NCBI GenBank assembly: GCA_030151165.1
Contig: JASLEM010000479.1
Span: 1-11,570 of the forward strand
Direction: 5' to 3'
Length of the DNA: 11,570 nt
DNA from: Burkholderiaceae bacterium
GTDB lineage: Bacteria; Pseudomonadota; Gammaproteobacteria; Burkholderiales; Burkholderiaceae
The notes under the pieces were generated by a model. The model was not told the DNA's origin, did no database searches, and worked only from the letters and a program-made list of their open reading frames with translations. Made by a program: the position numbers and the translations under genes. Positions 7,222 through 11,570 of the stretch are shown one piece after another (position 1 is the first letter of the stretch; each line of letters begins with the position of its first letter).

Positions 7222-8456
7222 CGCGCGCTTCCGTCCTCTCCGAAGATCCTCGAACCATGCGACAGCAAGGCTCCGCCACCGTGCCCATCCTGCTGATCTG
7301 GCCCAGCGTCAACGCGTGGCGGATCGACGGCGCGGTGTGGCTGGACCGCAAGTTCAAGGTGGGCATGGACGCCACCTGCGAGCGCTGGCCCGGGCGCGTG
7401 CGAGTGATCATGGAGGTGACCGACGTCCCCGAGCTGTCACCCTTCGGCGCGTGGCGCTGGGGCAGCGAGGAAGCGCGCTTCGATCTCGAGATCATCGAGC
7501 CCGGCCGCACGCTGACGGTCGATCAACTGCGCGACGTCGACGTGCTCGTGGCGAGCGCGGACGACTATCGCCAGCTCGAGGCCTCCCGCTTGTGCGCCGC
7601 GTCGGGCACCGCCTGCATCTACGTCATCGAGTACACGTTGCGGACACGCTTCGACCTGACGCGCCACTCCACGGCACCGTGGTCGCGCAAGCTGAAGAAC
7701 ATGCTCTGGCACGTCCGCAACGAGATGCGCGTGTCGCGGGCGATCCGGGCAGCGCATGGCATCCAGGCGAACGGCCTCCCGGCGTACCGCGCCTACGAGC
7801 GTTCGACCCCGTCGCCGCAGCTCTATTTCGACACGCGCCTGCCTCGCGCGGCCATCGTGTCCCCGGCCGCGCTCGACGAGCGGCTGGCCCGGCTGCGCCG
7901 CGGCGGGCCGTTGCGACTGGCCTTCTCGGGGCGGCTCATCGCCGCGAAGGGCGGCGACGCGCTGGTGCCGCTGGCGCGCCAGCTGCGCGAACGCGGCATC
8001 CCGTTCGTGCTGGACATCTACGGCTCGGGCGAATTGAGCGACACCATCGCCGCCGACATCGCCGCCCACGGCCTGCAGGACGCCGTGCACCTGCGCGGGC
8101 CGGTCGATTTCGACGATGTCCTGATGCCCACGCTTCGCAGGAGCGTCGACCTGTTCGTCTGCTGCCACCGGCAAGGCGACCCTTCGTGCACCTACGCCGA
8201 GACGCTGGGCTGCGGCGTGCCGATCGTCGGTTTCGCGAACGAGTCGCTCGCATCGCTCGTGCAGGCGCACGACATCGGCTGGACGGTCGGCATGGGCGAT
8301 GTCGGCGCGCTCGCCGACCTCATCGGGCGGCTGTCCCGCCAGCGCGACGAGATCGCCGACAAGTCGCGGCTTGCGATGCGCTTCGCCGACGAGCACCATT
8401 TCGAGACCGCCTACGACCTCCGCACGAGCCACTGCGTGCGCGCGTTGACCCGCTGA
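7218..8456 (+). CDS. Glycosyltransferase family 4 (group 1)
   Basis: Predicted retaining GT-B glycosyltransferase, 412 residues from the ATG at 7218. The C-terminal half carries the family features: LRLAFSGRLIAAKGGDALVPL, VLDIYGSGELSDTI, AVHLRGPVDFDDVL and VDLFVCC followed by QGDPSCTYAETLGCGVPIVGF (starting at Q319). In the usual EX7E motif the first Glu would fall at residue 320, which is Gly here, while E328 is kept. The N-terminal half is poorly conserved, as usual for acceptor domains. The start at 7218 overlaps the previous stop (ATGA), which favours translational coupling. An alternative ATG at 7257 gives 399 residues and begins nearer the first beta-strand (VPILLIWPSVNAW); I cannot exclude it. 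Donor and linkage cannot be read from the sequence. Confidence 0.88.
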   Translation: MTRASVLSEDPRTMRQQGSATVPILLIWPSVNAWRIDGAVWLDRKFKVGMDATCERWPGRVRVIMEVTDVPELSPFGAWRWGSEEARFDLEIIEPGRTLTVDQLRDVDVLVASADDYRQLEASRLCAASGTACIYVIEYTLRTRFDLTRHSTAPWSRKLKNMLWHVRNEMRVSRAIRAAHGIQANGLPAYRAYERSTPSPQLYFDTRLPRAAIVSPAALDERLARLRRGGPLRLAFSGRLIAAKGGDALVPLARQLRERGIPFVLDIYGSGELSDTIAADIAAHGLQDAVHLRGPVDFDDVLMPTLRRSVDLFVCCHRQGDPSCTYAETLGCGVPIVGFANESLASLVQAHDIGWTVGMGDVGALADLIGRLSRQRDEIADKSRLAMRFADEHHFETAYDLRTSHCVRALTR

Positions 8457-8489
8457 CCTCTTTTTCCACCTCTTTCCGACACCCCCGAC
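8457..8489 (+). promoter_or_regulatory. Pyrimidine-rich leader without Shine-Dalgarno before the pyruvyltransferase gene
   Basis: Bases 8457-8477 contain only one purine (A at 8468), and the whole 33-base gap has six. No GGAG-like site precedes the ATG at 8490. Pyrimidine-rich leaders can be bound by ribosomal protein S1, and short gaps allow coupling to the upstream stop; either could explain initiation here (inference). The T run at 8461-8465 is not preceded by an adjacent stem, so it does not look like a terminator. Confidence 0.35.
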
Positions 8490-9563
8490 ATGAGCAAACT
8501 TGCCGCGGTCACCGACGTCCTCGAGTACCTGGGCGAAAGCCGTCACACCATCCACTACACCGGCTGGATCGGCTATCGCAATCTCGGCGACGAGATCCTG
8601 CTCGAGGCGGCGCAGGAAAGCCTGGCGCCGGCGCGGGTCGTCTGGGTGAAGAACTTCCACAACGGCTGGGCGCGCAAGCTGGTGGCGACGCGCCGCCACG
8701 ACCTCGCGATGCTCGGCGGCGGCACGCAGATCGGCGAACGCTCCCCCATCGACCGCTTCCGCGAAGCGCTGACCCGGGCCAAGGGCGGCTTCGTGTTCGG
8801 CGCCGGCGTTACCCCCGCGACCGACGGCCCGGTGCCCGCCTGGCTCGAGGAATGGGGCCAGTTGCTGCGCCCGCTCGAATACGTGGGCACGCGCGGGCCG
8901 GAGTCGGCGGCGACGCTGCAGCGCGTCGGCGTCAACGCGCAGGTGCTCGGCGATCCGGTCTGCTGGTTCAGCCGGCCACTGGATTTCTGGCAGCCCGAAG
9001 AGGGCCTCGTCGGCATGAACTGCGGCACCGCGCACGGGCACCAGTACGGCGAGGAAGCGGCGACCCGGCAGCAGTTCGTCCACGTGGCGAAGGCCTTGCT
9101 GGCGCAGGGCCGGCGCATCGAATTCTTCTGCGTCTGGCCCGAGGATCTCGAGACCACGCGCCGCGTCGCCGCCGAGGCCGGCATCGCGCACCCCGTGATC
9201 CACGAGATCTACGAAGGCGCCCTGCGATTCCAGCAGGCCGTGCGCCGCATGAAGGTGTTCGTCGGCATCAAGCTCCACGCGTGCGCGCTCGCCATGTGCG
9301 CGAACGTGCCGACGCTGATCATCGAGTACCGGCCGAAGTGCCGCGAGTTCGCCGGCACGATGGGCGCCGAGGAATTCTGCGTGCGCTCCGACCGCATGGA
9401 CGCCGGCCAGATGCTGGCGCTCGTGGCGACGCTCGAGGCGCGCGGCCCCGCCGTGGCGGCCGGCATGCACCGCTGCGCGCAGGTCATCCGCGAGCGGATC
9501 GTGGCGCTGACCTCGCAGATCCGCGGCCGCCACGGCTGGCCCGTCGCGGGTAGCAAGGGCTGA
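8490..9563 (+). CDS. Polysaccharide pyruvyltransferase family protein
   Basis: Predicted to transfer a pyruvyl group from phosphoenolpyruvate onto a sugar of the repeat unit as a ketal, giving the polymer negative charge. The 357-residue protein has the PS_pyruv_trans pattern: GWIGYRNLGDEILLEAAQ (25-42), LAMLGGGTQIGE with G76-T79, FVFGAGVTP, YVGTRGPESAATLQ, VLGDPVCWF, and the C-terminal FVGIKLHACALAMCANVPTL with His263. No signal peptide or membrane segment is seen, so a cytoplasmic place of action is expected. Wider family members include WcaK, GumL and CsaB. CsaB, which acts on secondary cell-wall polymers of Gram-positive bacteria, is unlikely in this setting. The start has no Shine-Dalgarno, but the protein's conserved part begins about 20 residues in, and no better start is apparent. 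Confidence 0.92.
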   Translation: MSKLAAVTDVLEYLGESRHTIHYTGWIGYRNLGDEILLEAAQESLAPARVVWVKNFHNGWARKLVATRRHDLAMLGGGTQIGERSPIDRFREALTRAKGGFVFGAGVTPATDGPVPAWLEEWGQLLRPLEYVGTRGPESAATLQRVGVNAQVLGDPVCWFSRPLDFWQPEEGLVGMNCGTAHGHQYGEEAATRQQFVHVAKALLAQGRRIEFFCVWPEDLETTRRVAAEAGIAHPVIHEIYEGALRFQQAVRRMKVFVGIKLHACALAMCANVPTLIIEYRPKCREFAGTMGAEEFCVRSDRMDAGQMLALVATLEARGPAVAAGMHRCAQVIRERIVALTSQIRGRHGWPVAGSKG

Positions 9564-9592
9564 GCAGTGCGTGCGTCGACGCCATCGCCGTT

Positions 9593-9637
9593 GTCGTCCG
9601 ATACGACGCCAGCCTTCCGAAAGTCCGGCTGGACGAC
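9593..9637 (+). other. Inverted repeats able to form alternative folds before the acyltransferase gene
   Basis: In the 98-base gap 9564-9661, GTCGTCC (9593-9599) is complementary to GGACGAC (9631-9637), and CCAGCC (9609-9614) to GGCTGG (9627-9632). The two pairings share bases 9631-9632, so they compete in part. A short GTCG/CGAC stem (9593-9596 with 9604-9607) is compatible with the second. There is no T run. This could influence translation of the gene starting at 9662, but it may be chance. Confidence 0.25.
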
Positions 9638-9661
9638 CGGAGCGGGCCGCAGGGAGTCGCG

Positions 9662-10798
9662 GTGAAGCGTTCCTCGAGCCGCCTCCCGCTGCTGGACTAC
9701 CTGCGCTTCCTGGCGGCGCTGAGCGTGGTGTCGTTCCATTATTTCTGGAACGGCATCGGGAATGGAAAGCTGACCTCGCTGGACCACGTGGACGCGCTGA
9801 CGGTCTGGGCGCAGTACGGCTATCTCGGCGTCGACCTGTTCTTCGTGATCAGCGGCTATGTCATCTTCATGTCGGCAGCCCGCAAGAGCCTGTTCGACTT
9901 CATCGTCGGCCGGGCCGTGCGGCTCTATCCCGCCTACCTTGTCGCGATGCTGACGACCGCGTGCTTCGCGTTCGCCATCGGCTCGGGCGGGACGCGCGTG
10001 ACGGTCAAGCAGGTGCTCGGCAACATGCTGATGTATTACCCGCTGCACCGCCAGCCCTTCGTCGACGGCGTGTACTGGACGTTGATGATCGAGATCAACT
10101 TCTACATCGCGGTCGCGCTGATCATCGCGGTCGGGCTGCAGAAGCACCTGCAGCTGGTCGCCAAGTGCTGGCCGCTGCTGATGCTGGCCGCGCTCGCCCT
10201 GGGCGAGCAGGGCCGGGTGATGCTGGGTGGCTACTACGCGTTCTTCGCATGCGGGGCCTTGTTCGCCATCCTGCGCGATCGCTTCTCGTGGTTCGCGGCC
10301 GGCTCGCTGCTGGTCGGCATGGGCCTCGCCATGAACTTCGCGCTTCCGGGCGGCGGCAGCGACTTCTCGACCCCGGGATGGGTCGTGACCGGCGCGATCG
10401 TCGCGGGCATCTTCGCCGCCTTCTTCGTGGTGAATGCGTCGGCGGGGCGCATCACGTCCCTGCCGGGCTCGGACCTGCTGGGCGGGTTGACGTATCCGCT
10501 GTACCTCGTCCATGCGCACATCGGCTACATGCTGCTCTCGCGCTACGCCACGATCGAACATCGCGCGCTGTCCTACGCGCTGGTCTTCCTGTTCGTGCTG
10601 GGCCTCGCGTACGCCCTGCACGAGATCGTCGAGATCCGGCAGGCTGCGTTCTGGAAGCGATGCTTCGAGCGACTGCTGGCCGCGCCGGTGGCGTTCGTCC
10701 GTCGACGCCGTCGCCCACAGGCCGCCCCGCCGATCGCGAGCGTGACGCCAACGACGAACGACGCGGGCGGCGAGGCCGCCGTCGACCAGCGCGGCTGA
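9662..10798 (+). CDS. Membrane acyltransferase family 3 (OafA/ExoZ-like O-acetyltransferase)
   Basis: Integral inner-membrane acyltransferase predicted to O-acetylate the polysaccharide, taking acetyl groups from the cytoplasm across the membrane. The 378 residues contain about ten hydrophobic segments. Family marks are LLDYLRFLAALSVVSFHYFW with the conserved His26, QYGYLGVDLFFVISGYVIF (51-69), FIVGRAVRLYPAY with R84 to P90, VYWTLMIEINFY, and LTYPLYLVHAHIGY near the end. It lacks an extra periplasmic SGNH domain. The tail after about residue 335 is hydrophilic and Arg-rich. The start is GTG, chosen because AGGGAG (9651-9656) sits five bases upstream and the conserved N-terminal block starts right after. 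It is last in the + strand run and converges on cysNC. Acetyl is the usual group; succinyl is possible. Confidence 0.93.
   Translation: MKRSSSRLPLLDYLRFLAALSVVSFHYFWNGIGNGKLTSLDHVDALTVWAQYGYLGVDLFFVISGYVIFMSAARKSLFDFIVGRAVRLYPAYLVAMLTTACFAFAIGSGGTRVTVKQVLGNMLMYYPLHRQPFVDGVYWTLMIEINFYIAVALIIAVGLQKHLQLVAKCWPLLMLAALALGEQGRVMLGGYYAFFACGALFAILRDRFSWFAAGSLLVGMGLAMNFALPGGGSDFSTPGWVVTGAIVAGIFAAFFVVNASAGRITSLPGSDLLGGLTYPLYLVHAHIGYMLLSRYATIEHRALSYALVFLFVLGLAYALHEIVEIRQAAFWKRCFERLLAAPVAFVRRRRRPQAAPPIASVTPTTNDAGGEAAVDQRG
10766..10780 (+). other. Short perfect hairpin near the end of the acyltransferase gene
   Basis: GGCGGC(GAG)GCCGCC forms a perfect six-pair stem with a three-base loop inside the last codons of the acyltransferase gene, eight bases before the junction hairpin. 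It may act together with that hairpin in ending transcription, or it may be chance in very G+C-rich coding sequence. Confidence 0.25.
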
Positions 10799-10808
10799 AC
10801 GCCGCGCT
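10788..10808. terminator. Perfect hairpin at the convergent gene junction (bidirectional terminator candidate)
   Basis: AGCGCGGC (10788-10795) and GCCGCGCT (10801-10808) are perfect inverted complements around a five-base loop TGAAC that contains the stop codon of the acyltransferase gene. The - strand cysNC stop codon lies seven bases beyond. Being symmetric, it could serve both converging transcripts. No T run follows on either side, so it is not a classical intrinsic terminator; G+C-rich bacteria often lack the T run, but this remains a candidate. Confidence 0.5.
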
Positions 10809-10814
10809 CCGCGC

Positions 10815-11570
10815 TCAGTCGATCAACCCGAGCGCCTTCAACTTCGCGATGATGATCTCCGACGCCTCGTCCGCCGTCATCGTGTTCGTGTCGACGACGA
10901 GCTCCGCGGAGTCCGGCGCCTCGTAGGGCGAGCTGATGCCGGTGAAGTTGGCGATCTCGCCGCGGCGTGCCTTCTTGTAGAGGCCCTTGACGTCGCGCTC
11001 TTCGGCCACCGCGAGCGGCGTGTTGACGTGGATCTCGATGAACTCGCCCTCGGCCATCTGGCCGCGCGCCATCGCACGCTCGGAGCGGAACGGCGAGATG
11101 AACGCCGTCATCACGATCAGCCCGGCGTCGACCATCAGGCGCGCGACCTCGGCCACGCGGCGGATGTTCTCGACGCGGTCGGCCTCGGTGAAGCCCAGAT
11201 CCTTGTTGAGGCCATGGCGCACGTTGTCGCCGTCCAGCAGGTAGGTGTGGCGGCCCATCGCCGCGAGCTTCTTCTCGACGAGGTTGGCGATCGTCGACTT
11301 GCCCGCGCCCGACAGGCCGGTGAACCACAGCACCGCCGGGCGCTGGTGCTTGAGCTCGGAGCGGCGCGCCTTGTCGACGTCCACGTGCTGCATCTTCAGG
11401 TTGTGCGAGCGATGCAGCGCGAATTTCAACATGCCCGCGCCGACGGTGTTGTTCGTCATGCGGTTGATCAGGATGAAACCGCCAGTATCGCGATTCGTCC
11501 GGTACGCGTCGAACGCGATCGGCCGGTCGATCGCGAGGTTGACGACGCCGATCTCGTTGACGCCCAGCTG
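10815..11570 (-). CDS. cysNC: Fused sulfate adenylyltransferase subunit 1 / adenylylsulfate kinase (3' part only)
   Basis: Makes PAPS in the cytoplasm: CysN with CysD forms APS from ATP and sulfate, and the CysC domain phosphorylates APS. The frame is open to the window edge, giving 251 visible residues. The first 37 before the Met at 11459 (including [19 protein letters not shown], then [21 protein letters not shown] across that Met) match the last beta-barrel domain of CysN, so that Met is internal and the gene is a fusion, not a free cysC. The kinase domain shows the P-loop GLSGAGKST (near 11292-11318), [36 protein letters not shown] with the family's active Ser, [20 protein letters not shown] and YEAP. 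It converges on the acyltransferase gene with 16 bases between stops. The 5' part and probably cysD lie beyond the right edge. Confidence 0.94.
   Translation of the reverse strand, partial: QLGVNEIGVVNLAIDRPIAFDAYRTNRDTGGFILINRMTNNTVGAGMLKFALHRSHNLKMQHVDVDKARRSELKHQRPAVLWFTGLSGAGKSTIANLVEKKLAAMGRHTYLLDGDNVRHGLNKDLGFTEADRVENIRRVAEVARLMVDAGLIVMTAFISPFRSERAMARGQMAEGEFIEIHVNTPLAVAEERDVKGLYKKARRGEIANFTGISSPYEAPDSAELVVDTNTMTADEASEIIIAKLKALGLID

Noticed and set aside
8421..8465. Intrinsic terminator after the GT4 gene (stem 8421-8440 plus T run 8461-8465)
   Set aside because: The stem has six pairs with an eight-base loop and ends about 20 bases before the T run, too far for a classical terminator.
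10815..11459. Free-standing adenylylsulfate kinase (cysC) starting at the Met at 11459
   Set aside because: The frame continues upstream to the window edge with sequence typical of the CysN C-terminal domain, so that Met is internal to a fused gene.
1..11570. CRISPR arrays, tRNA or rRNA genes, insertion sequences, phage or defence genes
   Set aside because: I found no regularly spaced repeats, RNA gene signatures, transposase motifs or target-site duplications. Every sizeable stretch is covered by polysaccharide or sulfur genes.

Overview
This window is one dense block of polysaccharide-synthesis genes. It comes from a G+C-rich bacterium (about two thirds G+C by eye), most likely a betaproteobacterium of the order Burkholderiales. 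That placement is an inference from protein style, codon use and the fused cysNC gene; there is no rRNA or other marker to fix the genus.

Layout. Ten genes read left to right on the + strand with small gaps or overlaps. (1) 1-1423: the end of a dTDP-L-rhamnose locus, rfbA (5' end cut off) then rfbC. (2) 1424-1596: a 173-base gap with a weak candidate promoter and small hairpins. (3) 1597-4216: two mannose-1-phosphate-guanylyltransferase-type genes in a row, one with a C-terminal beta-helix and one a two-domain ManC. A very stable RNA hairpin (2711-2745) lies between them. (4) 4327-10798: the assembly and decoration genes. These are a WcaJ-type initiating sugar-phosphate transferase, a GT2 glycosyltransferase, a CysE-like O-acetyltransferase, a GT4 glycosyltransferase, a polysaccharide pyruvyltransferase and a membrane acyltransferase of the OafA type. 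(5) 10815-11570, - strand: the 3' part of a fused cysNC gene (ATP sulfurylase large subunit plus APS kinase), converging on the acyltransferase gene with a perfect hairpin at the junction.

How the genes work together. RfbA and RfbC help make dTDP-L-rhamnose, and ManC and perhaps its neighbour make GDP-mannose. The WcaJ-like enzyme loads the first sugar phosphate (probably glucose) onto undecaprenyl phosphate, and the GT2 and GT4 enzymes extend the repeat unit. The pyruvyltransferase and two acetyltransferases decorate it. The product is probably an acidic, acetylated, pyruvylated exopolysaccharide of the colanic acid/xanthan kind. Flippase, polymerase, export genes, rfbB, rfbD and phosphomannomutase are not in the window. 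The cysNC gene makes PAPS and could supply sulfate for sulfation or simply belong to sulfur assimilation.

I do not see a wholly new system here. The most useful second-look items are the hairpin between the two guanylyltransferase genes, the two side-by-side GDP-mannose-type enzymes, the altered acceptor site in the CysE-like acetyltransferase, the non-canonical EX7E region of the GT4 enzyme, and the PAPS-making gene beside an exopolysaccharide cluster. No gap without a gene exceeds 300 bases.
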